In this document: positions 63,942 to 64,000 of the stretch, in pieces
Layout of the letters: every line of letters starts with the position of its first letter
How positions within the stretch are numbered: the first letter of the stretch is position 1
Origin: Bedellia somnulentella
Taxonomy: Eukaryota; Arthropoda; Insecta; Lepidoptera; Bedelliidae
Length of the DNA: 64,000 nucleotides
Direction: 5' to 3'
Assembly (NCBI GenBank): GCA_963576735.1
Contig: OY755184.1
Span: 2,852,001-2,916,000, forward strand
The notes under the pieces: generated by a model
What the model was told of the DNA's origin: nothing
What the model saw: the letters and a program-made list of their open reading frames with translations, nothing else
The model's database searches: none
Made by a program: the position numbers and the translations under genes

Positions 63942-64000
63942 ATACATACATACATATTCTCACGCCGTTAGTTCCCATTGGGGTAAGAAGAGACTATCGA
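63942..64000 (-). mobile_element. RTE-like LINE 3' end, cut by window edge
   Basis: CATACATACATACATATTCT, CACGCCGTTAGTTCCCATTG, GGGTAAGAAGAGACTATCGA: tail, GGCGTGAG and hairpin of the LINE on the minus strand, continuing past the window. Confidence 0.88.

Overview
The window looks like repeat-rich, AT-rich nuclear DNA from an insect, most likely a moth or butterfly. The evidence is GT-AG introns, several classes of non-LTR retrotransposon (an RTE-like LINE, a CR1/Jockey-group LINE, an R2/R4-type LINE with a restriction-enzyme-like domain sitting in TAA repeats), Helitron-type helicase remnants, MITEs, and three short-element families present in many copies. There are no bacterial operons. No rRNA gene or convincing functional tRNA gene was seen.

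Host genes are few and mostly hidden by repeats. (1) Positions 28386-39112 (+) hold a five-exon gene for a secreted, low-complexity protein rich in Arg, Asp, Tyr and Gly. I assembled it by splice sites and frame: the exon lengths sum to 1326 bases, the frame stays open through all four junctions, and it ends in a normal stop. Its introns hold a 5'-truncated LINE, short elements, a BEL/Pao remnant and a 186-bp tandem array made from copies of its own exon 4. (2) Positions 6919-6775 and 1558-1408 (-) look like two exons of an unrecognised Ser/Arg-rich protein with matching splice phase and a CpG-rich upstream region. (3) Positions 43953-44512 (+) are a first coding exon made of about 14 copies of a 12-residue unit, ending at a splice donor.

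Mobile DNA fills most of the rest. I use working names. SINE-A is a ~250-bp element ending in a hairpin plus GTGAGTATATG(TATG)n, with about 40 copies or fragments on both strands. SINE-B is a ~370-bp element with a tRNA-like head and an end GGCGTGAACGTTTATG(TTATG)n, with about 18 copies. SINE-C is a tRNA-like, partly palindromic element with 5 copies. The RTE-like LINE at 26972-28323 and its many 3' fragments end in the same GTGAGTATATGTATG tail as SINE-A, and LINE, SINE-A and SINE-B share a two-stem 3' hairpin layout. This suggests the LINE machinery moves the short elements.

Region by region: 1-9 kb, host exons on the minus strand with SINE-A copies and two hairpin MITEs; 9.6-12.4 kb, a Helitron-type helicase remnant cut by a TIR element that itself carries a SINE-C, plus a 120-bp tandem array; 12.4-14.2 kb, two tandem R4-like 3' ends; 14-26 kb, gene-poor with old repeats, a mariner-like remnant and a second helicase remnant; 27-39.6 kb, the five-exon gene; 39.6-43 kb, nested SINEs; 44 kb, the 12-residue-repeat exon; 45-64 kb, gene-poor with SINEs, LINE fragments and TIR elements. 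Repeat edges given without target duplications are estimates by eye.
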